Translations under genes and position numbers: made by a program
Part shown: positions 37,191-49,264 of the stretch, piece after piece
How the letters are laid out: each line of letters opens with the position of its first letter
Position numbering within the stretch: the first letter of the stretch is position 1
Origin: Capsicum annuum
Lineage: Eukaryota; Streptophyta; Magnoliopsida; Solanales; Solanaceae
Reading direction: 5' to 3'
Length of the DNA: 64,000 bases
Assembly (NCBI RefSeq): GCF_002878395.1
Contig: NC_061119.1
Coordinates: forward strand, 47,200,284 to 47,264,283
The notes under the pieces: generated by a model
Database searches by the model: none
What the model was told of the DNA's origin: nothing
The model's input: only the letters and a program-made list of their open reading frames with translations

Positions 37191-37479
37191 TGAAAATCAA
37201 ATTACAAAACTATGGCAACCCTAGGAACTAACTCTAATCCCTAAAATAACATAAACCTACCACGATTTATGTTCTTAGGTCTTTGAGTTATCCCAACTCG
37301 AAGACCAAACTTCTAAACCAGTTTATAACACACTCACACTAAGAAAGCATGAAAATTACAACTCAATAAACTTCTTAATACATATTAGCTAAAATAGAAA
37401 AGTTGTTAGACAAATGGAATAAATAGGTTCTTTAATCTGGTTAACTGTATTAGGCTACACTTCAACAGCTAGGCAGAAT
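37191..37479. other. Unassigned stretch before LTR I
   Basis: AT-rich with no recognisable protein. Possibly the continuation of the SIRE-like remnant. Confidence 0.3.
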
Positions 37480-39383
37480 TGTCATGACCCGAGGCTACCC
37501 CCTAATTGCGACAATGGTGCTTATGGTCATAAGTGATGACAAGCTAACCCATGAGCTGGTACCTGCTGTGAGCACTGACTAAACTGATAATAAATAACAT
37601 ATTTAGAAAAATAACTGATAATGCCATAAGTTTTTAAATAATAAAACACAATTAAATCATAGATCTAAAACGTCTGTAGACACACTAAAAACACTAATAA
37701 AACAATTGATAACCTGACTATTGTCTAATTGTCTGAAAAGCCTCTAACTGACTGACTGCAGAGTTAATGGGACAAACTCCCAACTAACTCCGACTGAATA
37801 GGAATATTGAACCACTGAGATAAACTGAAATAACACAATCATGTCCTTGATAGATAAGGACTCACCATGATTGCTGCTGCTGATAAGTTGAACTGTCTAA
37901 GCACGGTCAGGAAACTGTGCATCCAAACCTTTGATATAAGACATCATAGAGCAAAGAAAAGTATGCGGTCAGTACTTTAAATATATAGGTATATGAGATA
38001 AGGTTAGGTAGTAGTTCAATGGTTAACTGTGCATTAAATAATGACCGGCTGAATAACATGAGATAACTGAGTATGTATGCATGAAAACTAAAATACTGAG
38101 AACGCAAGACCATATAATACTTCTGAAATAATTTATAGACTAAATTACTAAAATCTAATAACTGAATAACTGGAACTTTGTATGCTATGGTCTAGCAAAC
38201 CTGAACTAAATTTTGTACTGAATACTGTAGTGGGACTGTGGGAGGTATCATCTAATCGACATGCCCTAATCTGAGCTAGTTAGGGTCCAACCTATACCCC
38301 AGTTAGAAGGGTGTCAGTACAGTGCCACGGGTACTAACACATGGATGTATGGATCCACTCAATTGGTGTCCCAAAGGACTAGGGAGTCAGTCCTAAACTG
38401 GTGGGTGACCCCTAAAAGAATGTCTGTTCTAAACTAGCAGGTGATATCTCAGAGAATATCATTCCTAAACTGGCAGATGACATCTCATAATCCTACGTTG
38501 TCTATGTAATTTTAGGACTTAGGGACTGCTTTTGAGAACCCAGTCCTAGTTGGTGGGTGATCCCCCATCCCTACGTTTGCTCGATGATAAATCCTACTCC
38601 TAACGGAACTAACACTGAACTGAACTAAACTCAGCTGCATGTTGTTACAAAGCTGATAGTGCTCATTATAAATATGAATGTTTGAGTATACTGATAAGAT
38701 TTATGGAGTAACTGTCTAAGTACTTGAAAAACTAAATTTATGTAAATCACAAAGGTATCGAGTGTTCATAACCCACCAACACAGAATGGAAGTATCAATA
38801 AGGACATGTAAAGCTTTAAAATCCATCATAAAGGATCATTACTTAAAATCCAACATTTGGACATATCATCAAACACATGGAAAACATGAACTTAAGCATG
38901 GAAATGGGTAAAACATGAGATTAAATCATAGTTACCATACTAAAACCATGAATTAGGGATTTAACATCGAAATTTTATCATTCAAATGTGTAAAGGGCTC
39001 ATCCTATCAAAAACACTTGTAAACATAATTTATAATCAAAATTTGAAAGAGCTTCATTGAGATAATTCATCATAAACATGTATAATTCATAATTTAAAAC
39101 ATAAAAAATGGATTCTTGGACCCTATGGGTGGAAAGGGCCCATGGATGAACATCACACATACCTTAAAACTAAATCTCAAAAGAGAAACACAAATCTTTA
39201 AGCTTTCTTGAATGTTCTTGGATTTGGGAACTTGATTTCTTGGTTTTCTTGGAGTGAAGGTAATTGAATTTGATGAACTTGGGAGATGATTAGGGTTTGT
39301 TTTTGTGAGGAAATTTGAGAATATGTGCAAATAATTCCCTAACTAACGTTTTAATTCATTTTTTTATGAATTAGGTTGATGGG
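37480..39383 (-). mobile_element. LTR I, truncated chromovirus-type LTR
   Basis: Starts TGTCATGACCCGAGG on the plus strand. It follows LTR D in block order (for example the 'gggaggtatcatctaatcgacatgcc' block at 38230 and 'catccctacg...gctcgatga' at 38570) but is a different family. Hairpins lie at 37843-37861 and 37929-37949. The sense start is missing: similarity stops near 39380, where a hAT-like end begins. Confidence 0.75.
37843..37949 (-). other. LTR hairpin module, LTR I
   Basis: Hairpin 1 (minus): CTATGAT/ATCAAAG with loop GTCTTAT (37929-37949, one mismatch). Hairpin 2: GTCCTT/AAGGAC with a 7-base loop (37843-37861, perfect). Relative to A and J, hairpin 2 has changed one C-G pair to T-A on both arms. 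Confidence 0.6.
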
Positions 39384-39591
39384 TAGGGTTGTGCAAAAAC
39401 TGAACCAACCTATACACCGAACCGATAAAAATGTTATTGGGTTATCGGGTTAACAGTTTTTTATTGATTTTATAAAAATTTTATTGGGTAAACGGTTCGG
39501 TATCGATTTTAGCTTATTGGGTTATCGGTTAAACTAATAACCCAATAAGGATACACTAAGTTATTGTTTTATCCCTATTTATGTTATATAT

Positions 39592-39596
<5 letters not shown>
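39384..39596 (+). mobile_element. hAT-like transposon end (fragment)
   Basis: Begins TAGGGTTGTGCAAAAACTGA and carries repeated 'attgggttatcgg' / 'accgata' words typical of non-autonomous hAT elements in Solanaceae. The other end is absent, because a microsatellite follows directly. Confidence 0.55.
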
Positions 39597-39664
<68 letters not shown>

Positions 39665-39724
39665 CATCCATCCATCTATCCATCCATCCATCCATCCATC
39701 TATCTATCTATCTATCTATCTATA
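39597..39724. repeat. Compound microsatellite (TC)n-(TATC)n/(CATC)n
   Basis: About 30 bp of TC and then ~95 bp of TATC units with interspersed CATC units. It lies exactly between a broken hAT end and a 5'-truncated gypsy element. Confidence 0.97.
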
Positions 39725-39730
39725 AGACCC

Positions 39731-41463
39731 AGTAGTATGTGTTCTCTTAGAAAAACCTCAACCTCCATCAGAGAAGGTGGTTGGAATTGTTGAAATATTA
39801 TGACATGAGTGTTCTATATCATCTGGAAAAGGCCAATGTAGTGGCTGACGCTTTCAGTAGATTTTCTATGGGTTGTGTTTCCCATGTTGTGAATAGTAAG
39901 AAGAAGTTAGCTCAAGAAGTTCATCAGTTTTCCCGAATAGGAGTTCGCTTAATCGATTCAGCAGAAGGTAGTGTGTGGGTGCAGAGTAGATTAGAATCAT
40001 CCCTAGTTTCTGAAGTAAAGGAAAAGCAGGATAGGGATCCTAGTCTAGTCCAATTGAAGAAATTATTTAGAAATCAGAAAGTAGAGGTTTTCTCCCAAGG
40101 GGAAGATGGTGTATTGCATTGTTAGGATCATCTGTGTGCCAGGAGTAGATGAATTAAGGAAGCAAATTCTTGCAGAAATGCATGGTGCGCGCTACTCTAT
40201 TCATCCAGGGGCCACTAAGATGTACCGCTATTTATGGGGTATCTATTAGAGGAGTGGGATGAAAAAAGACATTGCAGAGTTTGCGACTAAGTACTCAACA
40301 TATCAGTAAGTTGAGATTGAGCATCAGAAGCCTAGTGTGCCCATGCAGGAGTTTAGTATTCCTACCTAGAATTGGAAAGAAGTGAACATGGACTTTGTGA
40401 CGGGTTTGCCTCATACTCATCATTAGCATAATTCAGGTTGGGTCTTTGTAGACAGGATAACCAAATCAACTTATTTCCTTCCAGTTTATACCTTCTATTT
40501 AGTCAAGGATTACACTAAACTCTATATCAGGGAGTTGGTCAGATTGCACAGTGTTCTGTTGTCTATCATCTCAGATAGAGGTACCCAGTTCACCTCTTAT
40601 TTCTGGAAAGCATTCTAAAAGGGTCTTGGTACCCAAGTTTATCTCAGTACAAACTTTTATCCTCAGATAAATGGTTAATAAGAAAGGACCATTTAGACCT
40701 TAGAAGATATACTACGAGCATGTGCGATACGCTTTAAAGGTAGTTGGGATGACCACTTGCCTTTGATTGAGTTTGCATATAACAACAGCTATCACTTCAG
40801 TATTCAGATAGCTCCATTTGAGGTGCTTTATGGGAGGAGGTGTAGATCTCCCATTGGTTGGTTTAAAGTGGGTGAGGCCACAGTGATAGGGCCTGACTTG
40901 GTGTTTGATACCTTAGAGAAGGTGTAATCAATCAGGAAAAGGCTTAAGACAGCTCAGAGCCGGCAAAAATCGTATGCAGATATGTGTAGAAAGGATTTTG
41001 AGTTTGAGATTGGTGACTATATATACTTAAAGATCTCTCTTATAAAGGAGTGAAGCATTTTGGAAAGAAGGGGAAACTCAGTCCCCGATATATCGGTCCT
41101 TACCAAATCCTCAACTATTTTGGAAAGGTATCTTACGATCTTGAGTTACTTTCAGATTTATCTTCAGCTCACCCAGTGTTCCATGTTTCCTTGCTAAAGA
41201 AATGGATAGGTGACCCAGTAGTCATAGTCCCTATTGAAGGCATAGATATTCAGAATAGCCTCCCTTATAAATAGATCCCAGTTGAAATCCTTGATTATTA
41301 GATTCATAGATTGAGGAACAAAAAAGTTCCTCTAGTCAAAGTTCTTTGGCAGAATCAGTTCGTTGAGAGAGCTACTTGGGAAGAAGAAGTAGACATCCAA
41401 ACCAAGTATCCTCATCTACTCTCCGCTAACCTAGACTCAACTCAAGGTAATGGTTTTCCTTAA
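39731..41463 (+). pseudogene. pol: Pol remnant of chromovirus J (RNase H end to chromodomain)
   Basis: Begins mid-tether (QYVFS ... RRWLELLKYYDMSVLYH). The integrase zinc region is at 40150-40320, with both late cysteines changed to Tyr (KYSTYQ). The core has all three acidic residues readable (VNMDFVTGLP, SDRGTQF, ERTI) but is broken by several stops. The C-terminal part at 41050-41274 has KGKLSPRYIGPYQIL, followed by a chromodomain (LWQNQFVERATWEEEVDI). Everything upstream is lost at the microsatellite. Confidence 0.9.
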
Positions 41464-41807
41464 GATTATTTAGTTCCATGTTCAGAATTCAGTTACAAAC
41501 TTGGTATTAGTTACCATTGTATGATCAGTTATACGTTCATGAGCCAGTTCAGGCACATATATATCCATCGGATATGCATGTTCAGTAAATAGATTCAGTT
41601 TACTCGAAATCCCATTCATGCATTCATGAATCATGTTCAGCTATATCCATGCATCAAATATGCATGTTCAGTATGATAATTCAGAATACCAATAATATTA
41701 GTCATATAGTCATATTCCAGATGTTCATGTCCAATAAGTAAGACAGTCTCTCAGTATTCTAAGTCTCAGCAGTCTCATTCGAGTATGAATGTTCCCAAAG
41801 GGGAGAT
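41464..41807 (+). other. 3' untranslated internal region of element J
   Basis: Non-coding, rich in 'catgttcagt' words, like 6220-6536 of element A. Confidence 0.7.
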
Positions 41808-41819
41808 AATGTAAGACCC
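41808..41819 (+). other. Polypurine tract of element J
   Basis: AAAGGGGAGATAA directly before the LTR start TGTAAGACCCC. Confidence 0.8.
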
Positions 41820-43995
41820 CACAAAATCCTAAGCTTAATTAGGTCCTTTAGGCTTGTCAAGGGGTCCCAGACTTAGAATATTTTAGCTAAGTACTCAGAC
41901 TTAGTGTCGTTTTAGCCTATGAAGGTTGGCAATCTTATTTTACGGCATTTATATCCATTAAATGTTGATGTTTAGGTTGATTCATGCTCAGGCATGTCTA
42001 CAGGTGTTTTCGAATAAGTTTGGGATTCATGATCAGGCATGTCCGCACGAAATTAATCCCTTTTGAGAGAAAATATACTCATTCATTCTCCAATTTTCTC
42101 AAGAACAAAACCCTAGGTGCTCAAGTTTCAAATAAAGAACTCAAGATTCAACTATAAAATTTTAAAAATTCTTCAACAAAGTATGTAAGGTGTTCATCCA
42201 AGGTCCTCTTCTACCCCTGGAGTCCAAGAATTAGTTTTCAAACTTCAAGTATATGAATTTCATGAATACCATGATGGGTTTGATAATATTCATATTTATA
42301 ATGATTATTTGAGTTTCAAATCCATGTGTTATGCTAAGTTTCATGTGGAGTTTATTGATTTATATGTCTTATCATGTGAGACCATGTTAAAGCCTTCAAA
42401 TTGTTAATTTGATGTTCGAATTGGGTGCTCACATGTTGATTAGTGTTATGAACATGTTCTATGCCTTCTAAGTGTTTGATAAATTTTTCATGTGAACTAT
42501 TAACAGAATGAAATCATGCAAGTATTTGTTAAAATGCTCCGCAAGTGCTCGTTAAAATGCTCTAATGAATAAATGATGATCAAGTTTATAGTTTACCTGT
42601 TTCATATTTATGCCATATCTCTTAATTTATGCTATCGAGTCCTAGGGTTACCTATACACGACAAATTAGCTGATTACCTAGATCCATAGTCAGTCATAGA
42701 ACAGTATTAGTCACGTCATAATTAGTAGTACTCTTAGTCAGTTACAAAACTCAGGAAAAACTCAGCAGATTTAGTAGTAGTTTAGTCTAACCCAGTATTC
42801 AGTTTAGACCTCAGTAAACTCTATCAGTTAACAGAATTCAGCAAAATTTTGCCAGTTGGGAGCAAGATTCAGCACCGAGTTAACCCAGGGATGGGGGCAT
42901 TCCTGTCCGCTGAGGGTTTGACCCTTAGTAGCAATCCCTATATTACAGAACTACATAGCCAATGTAGGTTGAGGTATCTTGCTGCCAGACATTAGGAGCG
43001 TTGATACTTCTTGTCTGTGTTATCCTTCTAGTAAGGGTTCACGAATAAGATATCTGTCAGACAGGGTTACCTCAAGTTTGTCTCTACCCATAGTACGGTA
43101 TTGACACCCTTCCAACTAAGGTTACAGGTTGGACCCCAATTAATATAGAGAAGGGCATGTTGGTTAGATAATTACCTCCCATAGTCTCAGTTTCAGTCTC
43201 AAAATAGAACTCAGTTCATTTATATAGATTCAGGACTATCAGATATAGTCACCCACACTCAGCTCAGTACGAAACTTAATATAGTTCCTCAGAATTCAGA
43301 ACTTTCAGATACATTCATCTAGTTATTTGTAGTACAGTATTAGTTATCCATTAAATTAATTGATCAGTATTCAGATTCAGTGTTATCATGATTTTAGTTA
43401 CGGTATACCTGTTCATGCGTGTACTCTTATTTAGTCATACTCATATTATCTGGTTATTATTTTTCATGCATATGAACCCATGCATTTTAGCCTACCAAAC
43501 TGACCATACCAATATATTCAAAGTATTAACGCATGTTTTTTATGCTATGATGTCTTATATCATAGGTTCCGACATATGAGCTTTAGAGCACCCTTAGTAG
43601 ACCAAACTTTCAGCATTCAGCATAGTGGTGAGTCCTCTTAGTTCGAGGACATAATTACTACTTACAGTATTTTAGTTTATGTCAGTATACAGAGTTAGTT
43701 GCGGACTTTTCCCATCAACTCTATAGTTCAGATAGTTAGAGGCTTCCCAAACTAGAGTGTTTTCAGATAGTTATTCAGATTTTAGTACTTTGTTCAGTTT
43801 TGGTATTTAATACTGTATTCAACATTATTCAGTATTATTTGTAGATTGAACCTTCCGTCATGTTTCTACCTAATTCCATGTATTATTCAGTATTACTTTT
43901 CAGTTATTGCAGTAGGTACCAGTCATAGGTTAACTTGTGATCCCTCAAAATTTGAGCACCGTGTGGCATCCGAGGTACAAACTCGGGGCATTACA
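41820..43995 (+). mobile_element. 3' LTR of chromovirus J (2176 bp)
   Basis: Starts TGTAAGACCCCAC and ends GGGGCATTACA. Related to LTR A block by block ('agcaccgag...cccagggatggggg' at 42870), with diverged sequence. The hairpin module is at 43545-43650. It abuts copia fragment K, so J inserted in K; the left flank needed for a target-duplication test is lost. Confidence 0.9.
43545..43650 (+). other. LTR hairpin module, LTR J
   Basis: Hairpin 1: CTATGAT/ATCATAG, loop GTCTTAT (43545-43565, perfect). Hairpin 2: GTCCTC/GAGGAC, loop TTAGTTC (43632-43650, perfect). Confidence 0.65.
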
Positions 43996-46910
43996 CAAGG
44001 TAAAGAGGATTGGTAGATAGAAGGGTGGACTTTATATTCTTAGAGGAGAGTAGGAAGATAAAACTGACCCTGCAGGACTAAAGTATAGCAAGATCATTGC
44101 AGAAGTTTTAGCTCCAAGCTGCACACTGTGGCACAAGATACTTGGGCATCCATCTTCGTAGCTTTTGAGATGCTTAGATCTTTTGAAAAATCATATTGAT
44201 GTAGATATATTAAATAAGTGTACAATCTGCCCACGAGACAAATAAACAAGGTTGTCATTTCCTAATAGTACTACTAAATGCTCTGCCTGTTTTGGACTTG
44301 TACACATGGATCTTTGGGGACCTTAAAAAACTTCTACTTTTGATAATAAGTGCTATTTTTTATTTTGGTGGATGACTACAGTAGATACACCTAGGTTCAT
44401 TTGTTGCAGCTAAAATCTGAGACCATGGTAGCTATTAAGATATTTATATCCATAATAAAAACACAGTTTGGGGTATTGATAAATACTATAAGGTCTAACA
44501 ATGAGAGTAAACTTATTAATTCTCAACGTCATACATTGTTTCAGTCTTTAGCTATTTTGCATCAAACTAGTTTTCCTCATACTCCACAGCAAAATAGAGT
44601 AGTGGAGAGGAAGTACACACGAATATTAAACATAGCCAGAGCTATTAAATTTCAGTCTTATTTGCCTATTAAGTATTGGGGGTTGTGTGTGAAGGATACA
44701 ATATACCTTATGAACAGGTTACCATCTTCATTTTTGAGTGGTAAAAGTCCATTTTAACTATTGTATTTTAAGGATCTCAAGCTATCTCATTTAAATGTCA
44801 TAGGCTGTCTATGCTAAGTAATAATTGTCCCTAGTGGTGATAAGTTTTCTGAAAGGGCAAAACTTGTTGTGTTAGTAGGATATTCAGAGTCTCAAAAGGG
44901 ATACTTACTACTGGACATGCAATCTAAAAAGTTGTTAGTTAGTAGAGATATTGTGTTCCAATAAGATACATTCCCTTTTGATCAATCACAAAAAGAATTA
45001 CAACCTACAACAACTTTCAAAACTGGTGAAGACATAACTAATTTCTTAGTCTCTACAGATTGTGATATTCCTAATGATGTTATTGATGAGCATACTTCAA
45101 TTGAATATGATACTACACCACTGAATATAGATACATCTGACACAAACAATAGTGCAGATAGTTTAGCTGATCCTTTATTAACTCAAGCTTTATCCAGAAA
45201 GCCTACCAGAACTATTAGGCCACCTGTATAGATGCATGATTATGTTGATACCTCTAGAAGCTAAAGATGCAAGCATCCCTTAGCCAACAACTTGTCTTAC
45301 GACAAAACAAGCACTGCTTACCAATGTTACTTGACAAAGTTCTCCAACTTAACTAAACCTCAGAACTTTATGCAATCTATAAAGGTTGAGATATGGGTGG
45401 AAGCTATGAAGTTAGAAATACAAGCCTTGGAAGACCATAATACATGGACCATTGTTGACTTTTTCAAAGGCAAGAACACTGTTGGTTCTAAATAGATATA
45501 CAAAATAAAGTATCTTCCAAATGGTGAGGTAGAAAGGTTTAAAGCAAGATAAGTGGACAAGGGATATAGCCAATAGGAAGGGCTAGATAATCATGAGACA
45601 TTCACCAGTTGCTGAAATTGTAACAGTCAGGTGTTGATTGTTGTAGCAGTGTCTAAAAGGTGGACTCTTCATCAAATGGATGTATATAATTCCTTTTTAT
45701 AGGGTGATCTTGAAGAAGAGGTATACATAGAACTTCCAGAAGGCTTCAAGATAAAGGGGGAGAATAAGGTTTGCAAGCTACTCAAATCTTTGTATGGTCT
45801 TAAGCAACCTTCTAGACAATGAAATTTAAAGCTTACTAATGCATTAATTGATGCTAGATATAATCAAAGTGCACATAATTATTCCCTTTTCACTCTACAT
45901 AAATGTGCTGATACAGTGGTAGTTCTAGTGTATGTTGATGATCTACTTTTTACTGGGAGCAATGTTGCTTTGATTAATGCAACCAAAGACAAGTTACATA
46001 AACAGTTCATAATGAAGGATTGGGGAGATCTCAAGTACTTCTTAGGTATTGACATCATAAGATCAGCTTCAAGGGTAATATTAACTAAAAGGAAGTACAT
46101 CCTTGAGTTGATCTCAAACATAGGTCTTAGAGGTTCTAAGACTACACTTACCCCTTTGGAGCCCAATCTAAGATCAACTACACTTGAATATGATCAATCC
46201 ACAGGTGTACATGGAGATGAATTATTATCTGATATTTCTTCTTATCAAAGACTTATGGGCAAGCTCATGTATGCTACTATCACAAGACCTGATATTAATT
46301 TTGCTATCCAAACTCTCAGCCAATTCATGCAACAACCTAAGAAGTTAAACTGGAAGCTTCTATCAGAGTAGTTAGGTACCATAAAGGTTCTGTTGGTAAA
46401 GGTATTTGGTTAAAATCTGATTTTTCTACCACTCTTACTTAGTGGTGTGACTCGGATTGGGCTGCCTGTCCCAACACTAGATGATCAGTCATGGATATGC
46501 AGTTCATTTTGGTGAATTGTTGATATCATGAAAGTCCAAGAAACAACATAATGTGTCCAAAAGTTCTGCTGAAGCTAAGTATAGAAGCGTGGCTTCAACA
46601 GTTGCAGAGCTAACTTGGTTGGTTGGCTTATTCCAGAAACTCAATGTTCCATTACCCTGCCCATATTAGTATTTAGTAACAATAATTCATCTATACAACT
46701 GGCCAACAATCTTGTGTTTCATCAAAAGAATAAGATAAATAAAGATTGATTGTCACTTCATCAGGGACGATATCAAGAGTGGCTTTATCCAGGCTGCATA
46801 CGTCAACACTTATGATCATATTGCTGACCTTCTCACCAAGGTCTTAAGTCACGCTCAACATTCACATTTATTAGGCAAGCTTGGTGTGCTAAACATACTG
46901 CACCCTACAG
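43996..46910 (+). pseudogene. pol: Ty1/copia pol fragment K (integrase-RT-RNase H)
   Basis: Integrase zinc region (LWHKILGHPSS ... CTICPRDK) at about 44125-44245. In the core the second catalytic Asp is Asn (IRSNNES, near 44490) and the last Glu is kept (VVERKYTRILN). RT: LEDHNTWTIVDFF, QMDVYNSFL and an intact YVDD box (VLVYVDDLLFTGSN, 45925-45965). RNase H starts SYQRLMGKLMYATITRPDIN. The C-terminal part (FIRDDIKSGFIQAAYVNT) is readable with frameshifts. Several TAG and frameshift lesions. The gag/protease side was lost to element J. Confidence 0.92.
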
Positions 46911-46921
46911 CTTGAGGGGAG
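46911..46921 (+). other. Polypurine tract of copia K
   Basis: CTTGAGGGGAG, the usual copia form, directly before TGTTTTAACATG. Confidence 0.8.
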
Positions 46922-47233
46922 TGTTTTAACATGTGACTTAAAATGTGATCACTACATTTTCTATATGCATATATATGTACATAGCTACTGCTCCATTAGA
47001 TAATCAATTAGTTAATCAGTTAGTGGTTTAGTTGAATTAGTTGAAGAAGTTGTTAGGCAAGTTCTTAGTCGATTATAAGGCAGTTAGTTGAGCTATCAAT
47101 AAGATGGCTCACTTACTTAGCTCACTCACTCACACTTTAAATAGGGGCAATAATTTATTGTATTAGAGAAGGGTCAATAAAAATCAGTTCTACTTTCAAA
47201 TTTTTCTCCATTGGTCATGAATGATCAAGCTGC
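46922..47233 (+). mobile_element. 3' LTR of copia K (last ~15 bp missing)
   Basis: Starts TGTTTTAACATGTGAC and matches the reverse complement of 47362-47688 up to 'caagctgca'. The final ~15 bp, present in the inverted copy as far as TTTACA, are absent. Confidence 0.88.
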
Positions 47234-47347
47234 AAATTTAGCTCTATGAATAAGAAGAAGGAGAAAAATAGGGATTACACAAATTCCCAAAAATCCTCAA
47301 AGAATAGGATGAAAAGAAATCTAAATCTTCTCAGTATTAAGCTCGTG
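47234..47347 (-). other. Spacer: leader of the inverted copia copy
   Basis: On the minus strand this ~115 bp lies downstream of LTR and PBS, so it is the 5' leader of an inverted element copy, joined directly to the clipped end of the plus-strand LTR. Confidence 0.65.
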
Positions 47348-47359
47348 GCTCTAATACCG
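47348..47359 (-). other. Primer binding site of the inverted copia copy
   Basis: The minus strand reads GGTATTAGAGCC, initiator tRNA-Met type, two bases after the LTR end. Confidence 0.75.
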
Positions 47360-47361
47360 TG

Positions 47362-47688
47362 TGTAAATCAAGCAATGCAGCTTGATCATTCATGATCAAT
47401 GGAAAAAAATGTGAAAGTAGAACTGATTTTTGTTGATCCACTTGTCGTACATTGGATTGTTGCCCCTATTTATAAAGTGAGTAAGTGAGCTCGGTAAGTG
47501 AGCCAACTCATTGACATCTCATCTAACTACCTCATAATAGACTAACAACTTGCCTAACAACTTCTTCAACTAATTTAACTAAACCACTAACTGACAAACT
47601 AATTAATTATCGAATAGAACAGTAGCTATGTATATATATAAGCATTTAGAAGATGGAGTGATCACATTTTAAGTCACATGTTAAAACA
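47362..47688 (-). mobile_element. Inverted 5' LTR of the copia K family (327 bp)
   Basis: TGTTTTAA...GATTTACA on the minus strand. It pairs with the plus-strand LTR at 46922-47233 to give a ~310-bp inverted repeat with a ~130-bp loop. A perfect 8-bp palindrome TTGATCAT/ATGATCAA lies near its sense 3' end (about 47380-47398). Confidence 0.88.
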
Positions 47689-48315
47689 CACATCCTGTTC
47701 AACCAAATCGAAAATAGCTCTATTCAAACGAAGGTTAAACAAAAACTATTTATTGAGAGGGTTGTTGTTACACATGTTTGCAGAACCCTTAACAGTTGTC
47801 CCAGCCATCCGGCGAACAAAACAAATAAATCTAGCCAAAAATTGTATGTGAAAGCCTTAATCACAATTAATACAATGATTCAACAACAATGAAACCCTTG
47901 ATCACAACTGCTAAAAGTTATTTGAAGGAAACAAATAAGCAAACCTGCTTCTACCAAGAAAAAGGACAAAAAGGGAATCATCACGCATTGATAGACCTTG
48001 ATGATATTGGAAAATCAAGGTAACAAAACAAAATATATCATTTGCCTAATATTCATAAAAATGTGATTTATCGACTTGTCTTATCAGGTCCAGGATGGAA
48101 AGAGTTGCAAGACATCACAATGAATGTGTACATCTAAAGTGAACATAAAAATACTTCATAAGAAACCAAGATACCATAACAGGTCGTACACCACAAAATT
48201 TAGTAATATTTACTTAGAGAAGTTAAAGGTTCATGATTCCATGAGAGGTTTAACAAAAACTAAACATAAAAGGACATTGCTTATATCCTGGGATATGAAA
48301 CTACTTGCGTCCTAG
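47689..48315. other. Low-copy AT-rich flank, downstream of the F-box pseudogene
   Basis: No retroelement signature or conserved protein seen. It could hold the 3' untranslated region of the pseudogene. Confidence 0.4.
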
Positions 48316-48680
48316 TCATGGAAACCTCAATTCAGGATGAATCACACAATTCGTGGAGGACCTTGAGCAACCTAATAATTTCTTAGGTATTTCATATACA
48401 AATGGGGACACACGGTAATTTGGACATATCTTGCACGTTAGCCTGGTTGATATCACAAACTTATCCAAAATTGCTACATTCTTTAACTAAAATTCTGAAA
48501 GTTTGAAAAGCTTATCAGCACCCTGGTTTGAAGTTAAGTTTGAAATGTATGTCAGACATGGCATAGTGGATTGAACAATCTTAATATTCTTGAAGTTGGG
48601 AAACTCAAATCCTGAAATCCATCTTTGCAAATCAATATTATCTCCTTCTGTCAAATATTTTAGCTCAAAGTTGCACTGGA
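48316..48680 (-). pseudogene. F-box/LRR (FBD-type) pseudogene, last exon
   Basis: The minus strand reads from a splice-acceptor-like TTTTTTAG at 48681-48688: CNFELKYLTEGDNIDLQRW, FEFPNFKNIKIV, then the FBD block KLFKLSEF*LKNVAILDKFV, then LLGCSRSSTNCVIHPELRFP and a stop at 48316-48318. This layout is that of the C-terminal end of plant F-box/FBD/LRR proteins, which serve as substrate receptors of SCF ubiquitin ligases. A TAG inside the FBD block (Leu in relatives) breaks the frame. Motif assignment rests on recalled family patterns. Confidence 0.75.
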
Positions 48681-49089
48681 CCTAAAAAACTAGAGATAGA
48701 GAATATAATCAAGATAAAATAAAGGTCACCTTAACAGAAATGCAGAAAAATAAAGAAAAATAATTTCATAGAATAAGTTTTCAGGAGCAAATATTCAAAA
48801 TAATCTAATCTTAATTGTACTTCAAAAATATGGCGCCGATAACTCAAGAAAAGAGTGATACTATCCTTTTTATATCAAAGTTCATGTACCAAAGCAACAG
48901 TACCTACCATAATAACATGAAGCTTTATGATGACAAGCAAAACATCTTTTAGATTTTAAGGATATTGATCTCTTTTATCATATTCCAATATTAAGTACAT
49001 ATTTTCTTTCTCCTCCAGAAATAATTTCCTTAAGGGGGGAGGGGGAGGGATTGCTAAAACTTTATCAAATGAATAGAAGTATAATAAAG

Positions 49090-49264
49090 AAAACAAAAAG
49101 TTCCAAGGCTTAAACATGTCTATGTTAAGCATTTCCATGTATGGCAAGGCTCGCAAAATACCAATTACTACCTGCAACTTAAACTCTTTATTTATTTCTA
49201 ACATTAGATATTTACAATTAAATTCTAGAATCAACACCTCTTTGAGCTGCAACATGAGCAGGAC
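49090..49264 (-). pseudogene. F-box/LRR pseudogene, middle LRR exon
   Basis: After an acceptor TGTTGCAG (minus) the reading is VLLMLQLKEVLILEFNCKYL and VVIGILRALPYMEMLNIDM, leucine-rich repeat segments. It continues WFFE of the preceding exon in phase. The 3' splice boundary is unclear. The following intron has a long purine run on the plus strand (49032-49049). Confidence 0.7.

Noticed and set aside
43996..47233. Copia fragments M (9098-12372) and K as two halves of one split element
   Set aside because: Opposite strands, 34 kb apart, and the sequence where M ends does not continue as K begins. More likely separate families or copies.
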